The notes under the pieces are model-generated. The model was not told the DNA's origin. It saw only the letters and a list, made by a program, of their open reading frames with translations, and did not search any database. From positions 310,001-374,000 of the forward strand of contig NZ_JAKNTO010000001.1 of the NCBI RefSeq assembly GCF_022440845.1: 64,000 nucleotides of DNA. The letters are read 5' to 3'. Each line of letters starts with the position of its first letter. Position 1 is the stretch's first letter. This DNA comes from Ruminococcus sp. OA3 (GTDB lineage Bacteria > Bacillota > Clostridia > Lachnospirales > Lachnospiraceae). Shown in pieces: positions 1 to 8,264 of this stretch. The translations under genes were made by a program, and so were the position numbers.

Positions 1-127
1 GATTACACTTTGCCAGCTCACTCCAAAATTTTCGTTCTATTGTATCATATGCTGCATACAGATTCTCCTGTCTTGCATGGCTGGATATATAATTGATTCT
101 GCCTTTCAGATTTGTTAATTTCGACAT
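1..127 (-). CDS. Relaxase (MobA/MobL-type), N-terminal fragment cut by window edge
   Basis: Only the first ~42 codons lie in the window; the rest runs off the left edge. The reading frame begins MSKLTNLKGRINYISSHARQ and continues with the ENLYAAY...FWSELAKCN pattern that I recognise from the N-termini of relaxases of Firmicute mobilizable elements, which nick oriT and carry the strand into the recipient. The frame stays open upstream (TPITRHSFIQ precedes the Met), so the true start may be earlier, either near a GGAGGAGG at about 155-162 or at an in-frame ATG at 190. Together with MobC at 1472-1822 it indicates a mobilizable element. The assignment rests on a short stretch and the catalytic residues are outside the window. 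Confidence 0.6.
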   Translation of the reverse strand, partial: MSKLTNLKGRINYISSHARQENLYAAYDTIERKFWSELAKCN

Positions 128-182
128 CTGGATAAATGAGTGTCTTGTAATAGGCGTTTCCTCCTCCCTTGCTTTTGTGAGT

Positions 183-397
183 GGGTGCATAGGCACCCGT
201 TTACGAACTTATGCCCGGTATCGGGCTTATGCTCCCGGCAGGGCGAAATACTCGAAGTACAAAACGAAGTTTTGTGCGTAGGGTGTATTTCGCTCTCAAA
301 CGCCGAGGGCTTAGAGAAAGTAATTTCTAGTTGCGGAGATACCACAACCCATTTTTTTCGGCGTGTCCGCCTGCTTTTATATGCCCGTTACCGGGCA
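183..397. repeat. Hairpin-rich region, candidate oriT or replication origin
   Basis: No convincing gene lies between about 190 and 401. The DNA holds several perfect inverted repeats: GGGTGC-N4-GCACCC (183-198), GCCCG-N4-CGGGC (213-226), TGCCCG-N4-CGGGCA (382-397), and a nested pair with CGAAATAC/GTATTTCG outside (243-291) and ACAAAAC-GAA-GTTTTGT inside. The region sits between the relaxase start and the replication gene, where a transfer origin or single-strand origin is commonly found. That function is inferred; no nic site was identified. Confidence 0.45.
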
Positions 398-401
398 AAA
401 T

Positions 402-1367
402 TCAATCACCATACATGTCATGCTGTACCCTCGCCATATAATAGCTGCCCATAGTCGATACAGCGTTATATAGGCTCGTTATCAGCATCGCCTTAATATT
501 CCTTACCTCGGTTGTATTATGAGCCAGACAGTCCAATACATAGCGTATATGCCCCATATTCAGTTTCCGAAACTGTGCTTGAACCAGATAAGTCTCCCGT
601 TCCTCTTTGTTTACCCGTATGGTTTCCTTTGATGTTGTCAAAACCTCTACTGCCAGTGCGACAATTTCATCTAACTGCTCTGCCTGATATGGCATATCCA
701 ATCGTATCGCATCGTAATCAATCTGCTTTTTAAATTGTTCCAGTTCTTCTTGATACGATAGGATGGAATACTCTTTGTTGTTAATCTCTGGATAAATCTT
801 TGTATTTGTGTCACACTCCCCGGCATGACCTGTCTCCATTTTCCCTATGGTTCTATCTTTATTTTTGGCATTAGGTGTCTCCAAAATTGGTGATATGGAC
901 TTACTTTCATCTTGCAGCAGATTTGTTAATTCCTGCACTCTCCCCGGTATCAGTTCCAAATACATTACATTATTCACATTTCGCCCGTTGATTTTTAGAT
1001 CACGAAATTCTCTGCGTATCACTCCCAATTCTTCTAATGCAACGATTGCTCTTGCTGCCTGTCTCTTTGAGATTCCAAACTGGTCAGATATTTGCTGATA
1101 GCTTCTTTGCAGTAAATCTCCATGAAACTTCTTCTGCAACCTTGTTGTCTGCCCGGTAATTTCATCTCTCACCTCTGTGGGGCGATACCAATAGACAATA
1201 TCTGCTAATATCATAATTGCTTCTACATATGGTTTCCCAGTTGGCTTGACAATTGCCCTATACCAATTTTGTGGAATCACATTTCCTGTAATTACAATGC
1301 CTGCCATCTGGTCTACGATAGTATTTTGAGATGAACAAATTGCCAAGTCACCGCCCCCTTTCTGCAT
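402..1367 (-). CDS. Replication initiator-like protein with DUF6017 C-terminal domain
   Basis: A 321-residue protein. Residues ~30-160 include a winged-helix-like segment (SYQQISDQFGISKRQAARAI) resembling the N-terminal domain of RepA-type initiators of Firmicute plasmids and integrative elements. The C-terminal ~100 residues (IRYVLDCLAHNTTEVRNIKA, then LYNAVSTMGSYYMARVQHDM) match the DUF6017 pattern I associate with such proteins. It probably binds the element's origin and helps replicate the excised circle. The Met at 1367 has no good ribosome site. A TTG at 1346 preceded by GGGGGCGG is a plausible alternative start. It is followed by mobC, int and xis on the same strand. Confidence 0.6.
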   Translation of the reverse strand: MQKGGGDLAICSSQNTIVDQMAGIVITGNVIPQNWYRAIVKPTGKPYVEAIMILADIVYWYRPTEVRDEITGQTTRLQKKFHGDLLQRSYQQISDQFGISKRQAARAIVALEELGVIRREFRDLKINGRNVNNVMYLELIPGRVQELTNLLQDESKSISPILETPNAKNKDRTIGKMETGHAGECDTNTKIYPEINNKEYSILSYQEELEQFKKQIDYDAIRLDMPYQAEQLDEIVALAVEVLTTSKETIRVNKEERETYLVQAQFRKLNMGHIRYVLDCLAHNTTEVRNIKAMLITSLYNAVSTMGSYYMARVQHDMYGD

Positions 1368-1471
1368 TGAACTTTTGATTGTATCTGCCTGTTCTTCGTG
1401 CTACAATACTCTTGTCCAGAGATGCATTGTGCATTTCTAAGGCTCTTGTATTTACGGATGCAAGGGCTTTT

Positions 1472-1822
1472 TTAATGCTCATCATTCTTTTCCCCTGTGC
1501 TATTTTTACGAAAACCCTCTAATATTTCTAGCATACTCCTGATTGGTGTCAAAAGTTCAGAATCCATATCATCAATGCATGTCAGCCGTTCCAGCTCCCT
1601 TTCAATATGCTGCAGTTCTTTTCGGAACGTCACAAGCATGAGCGGATTCCCCTTTGCAATCACTTGTTGGTGAAGGACACATTGAATGATATATTCCCGC
1701 TTAGTCTCTGCGCCGGATAGCTTCACTCTCATATTTAATTCTTCATTTTCTTCGGGCGATACCCGGAAAGCAACGGTAAGATTTCTCCACCTATTTTTAT
1801 CGTCTTTCTTCTTTTGGGACAT
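1472..1822 (-). CDS. MobC-like relaxosome accessory protein
   Basis: A basic 116-residue protein with an N-terminal ribbon-helix-helix-like segment (LTVAFRVSPEENEELNMRVK) followed by helices (KREYIIQCVLHQQVIAKGNP), the usual arrangement of MobC/MbeC-type proteins that bind oriT and help the relaxase. Its start overlaps the 3' end of the integrase gene by 26 bp in another frame. It is probably translated from GAGAGGAAA just upstream, inside the integrase coding sequence. The family call comes from pattern and context. Confidence 0.6.
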   Translation of the reverse strand: MSQKKKDDKNRWRNLTVAFRVSPEENEELNMRVKLSGAETKREYIIQCVLHQQVIAKGNPLMLVTFRKELQHIERELERLTCIDDMDSELLTPIRSMLEILEGFRKNSTGEKNDEH

Positions 1823-2900
1823 CTAATATTTCCTCTCTTTCTGCTCCTAATTTTTTTGCCATCTCTGTCTGTACTGTTGGGAAAAGGTGTGCATAGCGGT
1901 ATGTGACTTTTATGCTCTCATGCCCTAACCGCTCTCCGATTGCCAATGCTGAATATCCCATGTTAATCAGCAGAGAAACGTGGGAGTGCCGCAAGTCGTG
2001 GATACGAATTTCCGGCACACCTGCCGCTTTTGCTCCCCTGTCCATCTCATGGTGGAGAAAGCTCTTGCTAATCTGGAATATTCTGTCTGTGGGGCGATAC
2101 CCATACAAACTGTCTATATACATCTCCATTTCCTCTGATAGAAAATCTGGCATGATAATTGTTCGGTTACTCTTTTGCGTTTTGGGTGTTCCTATGTGGT
2201 CTTTTCCCTCTAACTTCTGGAATGTCTTGTTAATACGTACTGTCTGTTTTGCAAAATCGAGATCCTCTCTTGTTAGAGCCAGCAGTTCCCCCTCTCTTAT
2301 TCCGCACCAGTAAAGCATTTCAAAGGCATAATATGACCTCGGTTTATTTGCTACTGCTTCAATAAAACGCTGAAACTCTTCCTTTGTCCAGAATTTCATT
2401 TCTTTGTCGAACTGTTTTCCCATTGTCCCCGCCTGTCTGGCTGGATTAGCGGAAAGCCCGTAAAGGTTCACTGCATGATTAAAAATTGCGCTTAACTGTG
2501 CATGAATGGTGCGAAGATAATCCTGTGAGTGACCTTTTCCCTTTCCATTTTTGAAAGAAATCCTTTCATTCTGCCATTCTATAACGTCTGCCGCCGTAAT
2601 CTCTTTCAGCTTTCTATCCTTGAAATAGGGGAGAATCTTTTTCTCGACAATATGCTGTTTTGTCAGGAAAGTACTTTTCTTCACTCTTTTTTCTTCATTT
2701 GCCATATACATTTCTACGAACACGCCAAAACTCATATCCAGATTGCGGTCTTTTTTTAAATCAAACTGCCGCTCCCATTCCTGTGCATCTCTCTTCTTCT
2801 CAAAACCGCTTTTGTGCTTCTGTTTTCGTTTCCCGGTGTAGTCGTAGTAATAGCTATATGCATCCCACTTACCCGTCACTTTATTTTTGTGAACCGACAT
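1797..2900 (-). CDS. int: Tyrosine recombinase (Tn916-type integrase)
   Basis: Integrase that would excise and insert the element. The N-terminal ~60 residues form an arm-binding-type domain (VTGKWDAYSYYYDYTGKRKQ), followed by a SAM-like core-binding domain and a C-terminal catalytic domain. Visible catalytic residues are the Arg in CGIREGELLAL, the HDLRH box, the His in GERLGH and the Tyr in TYRYAHLF. The length (~367) is typical. The start was placed at ATG 2900, eight bases after AGGGGG, rather than at the GTG at 2906. It follows xis by 11 bp and both are read from the promoter at 3152-3180. Its position near guaA fits an integrase gene close to an attachment site. Confidence 0.93.
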   Translation of the reverse strand: MSVHKNKVTGKWDAYSYYYDYTGKRKQKHKSGFEKKRDAQEWERQFDLKKDRNLDMSFGVFVEMYMANEEKRVKKSTFLTKQHIVEKKILPYFKDRKLKEITAADVIEWQNERISFKNGKGKGHSQDYLRTIHAQLSAIFNHAVNLYGLSANPARQAGTMGKQFDKEMKFWTKEEFQRFIEAVANKPRSYYAFEMLYWCGIREGELLALTREDLDFAKQTVRINKTFQKLEGKDHIGTPKTQKSNRTIIMPDFLSEEMEMYIDSLYGYRPTDRIFQISKSFLHHEMDRGAKAAGVPEIRIHDLRHSHVSLLINMGYSALAIGERLGHESIKVTYRYAHLFPTVQTEMAKKLGAEREEILDVPKEERR

Positions 2901-2911
2901 TTCCACACCCC

Positions 2912-3094
2912 CTACTCATTTAATCCGTACATCCTTTCCTTGAAATATTTCCTACTGACTCTGCCGGGAATAATTTGATAGCCTTTTTCGGCAAGTTCTT
3001 TGTTGAATTGCTGGATTAACTTATAGGCATAAGGTTTTGACACATCCAGCATATCCACCACTTCGCTTGCATTAATAAATAAGTTTTTGTCCAT
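2912..3094 (-). CDS. xis: Excisionase / small helix-turn-helix DNA-binding protein
   Basis: A 60-residue protein (INASEVVDMLDVSKPYAYKL as helix-turn-helix, then a basic wing, PGRVSRKYFKERM) of the MerR-like excisionase type found just upstream of Tn916-like integrases. It would bind DNA near the attachment sites and bias the recombinase toward excision. It is preceded by AAAGGTGG and is first in the leftward transcript from the operator-covered promoter at 3152-3180, so it is probably repressed together with int by the divergent CI-like gene. Confidence 0.75.
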   Translation of the reverse strand: MDKNLFINASEVVDMLDVSKPYAYKLIQQFNKELAEKGYQIIPGRVSRKYFKERMYGLNE

Positions 3095-3125
3095 ACATTA
3101 TCCACCTTTCATTTTATTCGCTAAC

Positions 3126-3227
3126 ATTTCATTATTGAAATGTATATCTGTATTATAAGATTTCGTTTCTGAAATGTCAATAGTTTTTATTTCAATTCTG
3201 AAATGTCTGTGGTATACTGGTTATAAT
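3126..3227. promoter_or_regulatory. Divergent promoters with three 16-bp dyad operators
   Basis: Three dyads ATTTCR-N4-TGAAAT lie at 3126-3141, 3160-3175 and 3189-3204 (starts 34 and 29 bp apart). The leftward promoter for xis-int is near-ideal: TTGACA at 3180-3175, a 17-bp spacer, TATAAT at 3157-3152. The middle dyad fills its spacer. A rightward -10 (TATAAT, 3222-3227) serves the repressor gene, with the third dyad over its -35 region. This suggests that the repressor shuts off excision genes and regulates itself. Confidence 0.8.
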
Positions 3228-3261
3228 TAGGAAATATACATATCTTGAAAGGATGATAGCG

Positions 3262-3711
3262 ATGACTGTTGGTGAGAAAATCAGAAAATTCAGAACGGAA
3301 CAGAATCTACTACAAAAGGATTTAGCGCAAAAATGCCGCATGAGTGAATCCGCCATAAGAAACTACGAATTAGGCAACCGCACCCCCAGCCCCAAACATC
3401 TTGAAGTCATTGCTTCAGCTCTTGGTGTCAGTGTTTTCGCTATTTCTGAACCAAACTTAAATAGTGAACTCGGTGTCATGCACGCTTTATTTGAACTAGA
3501 AGAAAACTATAATCTGAAAGTGATAGAAGAAAATGGGATTTATTACTTACAGGCTGCTCCCAAAAAGAGAGGGCAAGCCAGCATATCAGACCTTATCATT
3601 GAGTGGGGAGAAGCGAATAAAAAGTATAAAGCTGGAGAAATGACCAAAGAAGAATATGCCCACTGGAAAAATACTTTTCCAGAAAGCATCGCAATAAACA
3701 GACGGAAATAA
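3262..3711 (+). CDS. Cro/CI-type XRE repressor of the mobile element
   Basis: A ~149-residue protein with an N-terminal XRE helix-turn-helix (MTVGEKIRKF..LLQKDLAQKC..SESAIRNYELG, residues ~1-60) and a C-terminal ~85 residues of unclear fold (DLIIEWGEANKKYKAGEMTK). The start was set at ATG 3262 because AAAGG at 3248-3252 sits nine bases upstream. The in-frame ATG at 3253 abuts that site. It is transcribed divergently from xis-int across three dyad operators, the layout of a lysogeny-type switch. No peptidase motif was seen, so how it is inactivated is unknown. Confidence 0.85.
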   Translation: MTVGEKIRKFRTEQNLLQKDLAQKCRMSESAIRNYELGNRTPSPKHLEVIASALGVSVFAISEPNLNSELGVMHALFELEENYNLKVIEENGIYYLQAAPKKRGQASISDLIIEWGEANKKYKAGEMTKEEYAHWKNTFPESIAINRRK

Positions 3712-3726
3712 TTTAGGGAGATAATT

Positions 3727-4665
3727 ATGGAACAAATAGTGAAATGTAAATCTTTAATTGCTATTTTCCAAGATAACAAATTATTATTAGACGGACCGCA
3801 TGCAGTTGGCTTTGAAACAGGCGATAATAAGCCATTTCATATTAATGTAGAACAATGTGGAATCAGGAAAATTACAATAACATCGGATGAAGACGTTTCT
3901 ATTTTTGACTTGCACACAGTATTTTCACGTATTGAAAGGCTGCTAATGCTGTTCGATGGTACTTTTATTCCTTTGACAGAACTACAATTATCTGAATCTA
4001 GCACATCAGAAGATAATGAATTGCATTCATGTAAAGAGCATTTTATGAAAGGGAGACTATCTTACTTTTCATCTGCTGACTTTTGTAGCTATAAAGTGAA
4101 CAAATTACTTGCTTTTGATTCTGTTCTTACGACAGAATTATTCTGTAAATGGGAGCAATTACTTGAAGAATTAGATATGGTGCATCAAATATATCTCTAT
4201 TCATTAAGTGATAGTGGAATAACTGTTGATGTTAAGTGTGCATTTTTGATTGAACTAGCTGAACCTCTTATAGAAATCGTAAAAAAACATACTAATTTTT
4301 TCTCCTCATTAACTCCAGGCCCTCGTGGTGCATCTCTTAAAAATTGTTTAGATGCGTTGATTACGAAATATGGTGTGGATATTTTCAGAAAAGAATTATC
4401 AAATAATTATGAACAATTTTTGTCAGCGATGGTTAATAGCAGGGTTAGAATAATGCACATTAAACGAGAACAAAAGGGTCTATATTTTAATAGAAATGAA
4501 TCTGTTTTATATACGTTAAAAATGAGTTTGTTATACCGACGAATAATTTTTGAAGTTTTAAATATCAATGAATTGGATTATATAGATAACCTGATAAAAT
4601 GTGTTACAGAATTGGATGAATGGGCAGATGTTTCAGATAAATTCATCTCAAAAATTTCCAAATAG
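3727..4665 (+). CDS. HEPN-domain protein, possible abortive-infection RNase (ApeA-like)
   Basis: A 312-residue protein 15 bp downstream of the repressor and notably AT-rich. The N-terminal ~110 residues look beta-rich. The C-terminal half is helical and carries NSRVRIMHIK, with Arg239 and His244 giving the R-x4-H signature (with the preceding Asn) of HEPN ribonucleases. This arrangement, a long sensor-like N-terminus plus a C-terminal HEPN, resembles ApeA-type and related single-gene anti-phage proteins in which the HEPN domain cleaves RNA on infection. Defence cargo next to the repressor is common in integrative elements. The RNase motif is visible. The link to ApeA and to defence is inferred. 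Confidence 0.5.
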   Translation: MEQIVKCKSLIAIFQDNKLLLDGPHAVGFETGDNKPFHINVEQCGIRKITITSDEDVSIFDLHTVFSRIERLLMLFDGTFIPLTELQLSESSTSEDNELHSCKEHFMKGRLSYFSSADFCSYKVNKLLAFDSVLTTELFCKWEQLLEELDMVHQIYLYSLSDSGITVDVKCAFLIELAEPLIEIVKKHTNFFSSLTPGPRGASLKNCLDALITKYGVDIFRKELSNNYEQFLSAMVNSRVRIMHIKREQKGLYFNRNESVLYTLKMSLLYRRIIFEVLNINELDYIDNLIKCVTELDEWADVSDKFISKISK

Positions 4666-4752
4666 ATAATTAAGGTCAAATAATTAACTTTGAGATTTAA
4701 ATTTTGTAATATCCTCATTGGCGAACACACTAAATAAGCACGTTACAGAAAG

Positions 4753-4770
4753 TCTTACTAAAATCTTACT
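4753..4770. repeat. Tandem TCTTACT repeats, candidate integrase arm sites
   Basis: Two direct copies of TCTTACT (4753-4759 and 4764-4770) start 11 bp apart, one helical turn, between the HEPN gene and the end of guaA. Tn916-type integrases bind short direct arm repeats near the element ends with their N-terminal domain. Location and spacing fit, but only two copies were seen. Confidence 0.35.
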
Positions 4771-4783
4771 TTTCGGGCAGAAG

Positions 4784-4824
4784 AAAACCCCGCAAGCCTT
4801 GTAATTACTGGCTTGCGGGGTTTT
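4784..4824. terminator. Strong bidirectional terminator after guaA
   Basis: A 15-bp perfect stem, AAAACCCCGCAAGCC (4784-4798) with its complement at 4810-4824, and an 11-nt loop. The A/T-rich flanks give T-tracts in both directions. It lies 6 bp beyond the guaA stop and also ends transcripts from the mobile element. Confidence 0.9.
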
Positions 4825-4830
4825 AACCCT

Positions 4831-6372
4831 CTATTCAAACTCTATCGTCCCAGGCGGCTTACTCGTCAAATCATAAAATACCCGATTCACACCCTTCACC
4901 TCATTGATAATCCTACTCGTCACTTTAAACAGTACCTCATAAGGGAGCTCCGCAGCCTCAGCCGTCATAAAGTCACTCGTCATAACGGCACGCAGAGCTA
5001 CTGCGTGATCGTACGTCCGCTCATCGCCCATGACGCCGACAGAGCGCATATTGGTCAGTCCTGCAAAATACTGGCCCAGATCCTTATCGATGCCTGCCTT
5101 TGCCACTTCCTCGCGGTAGATGGCATCGGCGTCCTGCACGATTCTGACCTTCTCCGCCGTGACTTCGCCCACGATGCGTACGCCGAGTCCCGGTCCCGGG
5201 AAAGGCTGGCGGAATACCAGGTATTCCGGAATGCCAAGCTCTAAACCTGCCTTGCGCACCTCATCTTTAAAGAGCAGGCGCAGCGGCTCGATGATCTCCT
5301 TAAAATCCACGTAATCCGGAAGACCGCCGACGTTGTGATGACTCTTGATGACCGCCGATTTTCCGAGGCCGGACTCGATCACATCCGGATAAATCGTGCC
5401 CTGCACCAGAAAATCCACGGAGCCGATCTTTTTTGCCTCTTCCTCAAACACGCGGATAAACTCTTCGCCGATGATTTTCCGCTTCTTCTCCGGTTCGGTT
5501 ACACCGGCGAGTTTTTCATAGAAGCGATCCTGTACATTGACGCGGATGAAATTCAGATCATAGTCGCCTTCCGGCCCGAAGACGGCCTCCACCTCGTCGC
5601 CCTCATTTTTGCGGAGCAGACCGTGGTCCACGAAGACACAGGTGAGCTGCCTGCCGATGGCTTTTGACAGCATGACAGCCGCCACCGAAGAGTCGACGCC
5701 GCCGGACAGCGCACACAGTACCTTTCCGGTACCCACTTTTTCACGGATGCTTCTGATGGAATCCTCCACAAAAGAATCCATTTTCCAGGTACCCTCGCAG
5801 CCGCAGACATCATACACAAAACCTGAAAGCATCTTTATGCCTTCCTGCGTGTGCATGACTTCCGGGTGAAACTGCGTCGCGTATAATCTGCGCTCCGGGT
5901 TTTCCATCGCCGCCACCGGACAGACGGGCGTATGGGCCGTCACCCGAAATCCCTCGGGAGCCGCGGAAATATAATCGGTGTGGCTCATCCAGCAGATTGT
6001 CCGCGGGGATACATCTTTAAAAAGCACAGAATTTTTATCTACATCGACTTCCGTTTTGCCGTATTCACTGACTGGCGCAGTCTCGACTCTGCCGTCCAGC
6101 AGATATGACATCAGCTGTGAACCATAGCAGATTCCAAGGATCGGAATCCCCAGATCAAAGATTTCTCTGCTGTATCTGGGCGAATCCTCAGCATAGACGC
6201 TGTTGGGCCCCCCCGTGAAAATGATCCCTTTCGGATTCATCTCTTTTATCTTATCAATACTCATGGTATACGGATGAACTTCCGCATACACGTGACACTC
6301 TCTGACTCTCCTTGCGATAAGCTGATTGTACTGACCGCCGAAGTCCAGGACGATGATCATCTCTTTTTCCAC
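4831..6372 (-). CDS. guaA: GMP synthase (glutamine-hydrolysing)
   Basis: Converts XMP, ATP and glutamine to GMP. Domains in order are a class I glutamine amidotransferase ([17 protein letters not shown] at the start; nucleophile Cys in GICYGSQL; His/Glu in FHPEV), an ATP pyrophosphatase with the P-loop [10 protein letters not shown], and the C-terminal dimerisation domain ending in [10 protein letters not shown]. The start was set at GTG 6372, seven bases after AGGAGG, giving 513 residues, the normal length; an ATG further upstream would add a non-conserved tail. It is monocistronic. The 3' end is a known hotspot for integrases, and a mobile element lies directly beyond it. Confidence 0.97.
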   Translation of the reverse strand: MEKEMIIVLDFGGQYNQLIARRVRECHVYAEVHPYTMSIDKIKEMNPKGIIFTGGPNSVYAEDSPRYSREIFDLGIPILGICYGSQLMSYLLDGRVETAPVSEYGKTEVDVDKNSVLFKDVSPRTICWMSHTDYISAAPEGFRVTAHTPVCPVAAMENPERRLYATQFHPEVMHTQEGIKMLSGFVYDVCGCEGTWKMDSFVEDSIRSIREKVGTGKVLCALSGGVDSSVAAVMLSKAIGRQLTCVFVDHGLLRKNEGDEVEAVFGPEGDYDLNFIRVNVQDRFYEKLAGVTEPEKKRKIIGEEFIRVFEEEAKKIGSVDFLVQGTIYPDVIESGLGKSAVIKSHHNVGGLPDYVDFKEIIEPLRLLFKDEVRKAGLELGIPEYLVFRQPFPGPGLGVRIVGEVTAEKVRIVQDADAIYREEVAKAGIDKDLGQYFAGLTNMRSVGVMGDERTYDHAVALRAVMTSDFMTAEAAELPYEVLFKVTSRIINEVKGVNRVFYDLTSKPPGTIEFE

Positions 6373-6557
6373 GTGTGTTCCTCCTGAATTTTTTTCATTG
6401 GAATGCTCCGGGCACCCCGAACTCACTGAATGTTTCAAGTTTGGCAGGCAGATCTGTCCGCCGTTTTATCTGACAAAACAGACTTCATCGCCCTGCCGGG
6501 TATGGTGTCCGCTTCGTTTCCTGTTCATAATCTTTTGCCTTTGGTTGAACATATTAC

Positions 6558-6586
6558 ATTATAGAGGAAAGCCGATATCCTGACAA
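6558..6586 (-). promoter_or_regulatory. guaA promoter
   Basis: TTGTCA (6586-6581), a 17-bp spacer and TATAAT (6563-6558) on the minus strand. The leader to the GTG at 6372 is about 180 nt. I looked for the conserved core of a purine riboswitch in it and did not find one. Confidence 0.75.
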
Positions 6587-6672
6587 GGAGAATTTACGCT
6601 TTTTATTGACACGAAAATTGCATGCTTTTACATATAGAAGCAACAGATTGACAGGCGGTACGCAAAACGGGG

Positions 6673-7438
6673 ATGTTGCTGTTGAACGATAATGTAAGAG
6701 TTGTGGACAGGGTGTTCGATATCGTTGAGGAGCTGGCGTGTTCGAGTACGCCGATGAGTCTCTCCGCCATCTGCAGGGCTACAGGGATGAGCAAGAGTAC
6801 GGTGCACCGGATACTCTCCTCCCTGTGTGCGCGGCAATATGTGGAGAAGCACCCGGACAATACGTACTCGATCGGCTATAAAATGATAGAAACTGTCAGC
6901 TATCACATCAACAGTCTGGAGCTTCTGACCAAGGCGAAGCCATTTTTAAATGACATGTTGCGGGACCTGGGGCTGACCTCACACCTTGGAATTTTGGACA
7001 GCTGCGATGTCGTATATCTGGAGCGTATGGATATCTACCCCAGCACACGCCTCTACACCCAGGTTGGATACCGGTCGCCGGCATTCTGTTCTTCCATGGG
7101 AAAATGCCTGCTCGCCTGTCTGGCCGGAGATGAACTGGATGATGCCCTCTAGCTGTGTGATTTTAAACAGTATACCCGGAATACGATCACGGATGTCCGT
7201 GAATTCAAACGGTATCTGAAGATCGTGCGCAAGCAGGGCTGGGCCATGGATAACGAGGAGTATCAGATGGGCACCGTTGTGTCGGAGCTCCGATCTTTGA
7301 TTACCGAGGAGCGCCCGTCGCCGCGATCAGTGCGAGCGGTTTCATCAAAAGCCTGTCCGATGACAAGCTGAAATGGTGATCTCTCAGGTCAAACAGGCAG
7401 CCGCCAATATCTCCCGCCGGATGGGGTATGTCCAGTAA
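6673..7438 (+). pseudogene. IclR-family regulator pseudogene
   Basis: The N-terminal IclR winged helix is intact (VRVVDRVFDIVEEL, then LSAICRATGMSKSTVHRILS), followed by the start of the effector domain up to GDELDDAL. An in-frame TAG stops it at 7150-7152. Reading on gives recognisable IclR sequence (FKQYTRN...DNEEYQMGTV), then a one-base deletion near 7277 shifts to GAPIFDYRGAPVAAISASGF, and a second near 7370 shifts to MVISQVKQAAANISRRMGYV before a TAA at 7436-7438. Three independent lesions mean no functional regulator. It lies downstream of the eut operon and converges on a decayed aldehyde dehydrogenase. Confidence 0.85.
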
Positions 7439-7458
7439 CCTGTGTATCATGATAAGAC

Positions 7459-7504
7459 AAAAGTGCTTTCCACGCAGGCATTTCTCTGCGTGAAAGCACT
7501 TTTC
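7459..7504. terminator. Bidirectional terminator between two pseudogenes
   Basis: A long stem, AAAAGTGCTTTC then (C)ACGCAG, pairs with CTGCGT/GAAAGCACTTTT across a short loop, with T-runs on both sides. It separates the rightward IclR remnant from the leftward aldehyde dehydrogenase/FIST remnants. Confidence 0.8.
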
Positions 7505-7509
7505 TCATA

Positions 7510-7660
7510 AAAACGTATGATATAAAAGACTTTAGATAATGTTTTTAGCGCGATGGCCCTGGTACTCGTCACCTCGTCGAACGTCGACATCACGCCTTCC
7601 GTGCCGATACCAGAATATTTGTAGCCTCCGAACGGCATCTGCAAATACGCCCCTGTCGGT
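7510..7660 (-). pseudogene. Aldehyde dehydrogenase C-terminal remnant
   Basis: About 45 codons of a typical aldehyde dehydrogenase C-terminus remain: PTGAYLQMPFGGYKYSGIG, then TEGVMSTFDEVTSTRAIAL. The catalytic Cys, the NAD site and everything upstream are missing. At about 7655 the sequence passes directly into the middle of a FIST-domain gene on the same strand in a different frame, so a deletion appears to have joined the two. It is not expected to give a functional enzyme. Confidence 0.7.
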
Positions 7661-8141
7661 AAATAATTTCCAGTTTCCGGAGATCGTGTTGTCCGCCGCA
7701 CTCCCACCGAAGAACAGAACTCTGCCGATCACTCTCGTAATTCCTTTCAGATAAAACTCCTCCTCTCCGGTAGGTGCCATCATGTAAACATAATCCGGAG
7801 CCACCGTCTTTCCCGCGCGCTCCATCGCGAGAATCGCCGCCCTCTCGCCCGCCGCCTCCGGACCGTCTTTTTTTTCGACCGCCGCCACTCCGACGCACAG
7901 GTCCTCATCCGTCATCACCGCCGATAAATCCCTCCGGGGTGATAACGCCGGTAAACGAAGTGTTTCCGATAACCGGAAGTTCATCCGCGATGCCTGCCAG
8001 CATGTCGTCCAGGTCATAATCACAGCTCGCATAGACGAATGCCATTTTCATTTGTTCCAACCCGCTCTTTACTTTTTTCGCCGCCTCGGCGCCTGCCGTT
8101 TTTACACATGCATTTGTACTTGAACCCGTTGTCGCTTTCAT
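7650..8141 (-). pseudogene. FIST-domain protein, frameshifted and truncated
   Basis: Starts with a good ribosome site (AGGAGG) before ATG 8141. The N-terminus (TGSSTNACVKTAGAEAAKKV, then PVIGNTSFTGVITPEGFIGG) is that of the FIST N-domain, a ligand-sensing module. The frame is lost at a TGA at 7905. In the next frame it resumes with VGVAAVEKKDGPEAAGERAA and continues to FFGGSAADNTISGNWKLFTD, another FIST hallmark, before the junction with the aldehyde dehydrogenase remnant. The C-terminal FIST_C half is gone. Confidence 0.75.
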
Positions 8142-8264
8142 CGTAACTGCTTCCTCCTGTTTTGAAAAATCACCAATACAATTGTCGGATTCCGCCACTC
8201 GAAACGGGCGTTCCGCACAGCGGAACACCCGTAATTTTTTTCCATTTATATACTTTTAACAGAA

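Noticed and set aside
6373-6560. Purine riboswitch upstream of guaA
   Set aside because: The conserved core expected for guanine or xanthine aptamers was not seen in the ~180-nt leader.
7590-7898. A 102-codon Gly/Arg-rich frame
   Set aside because: It is the shifted frame of the FIST and aldehyde dehydrogenase remnants and has no independent support.
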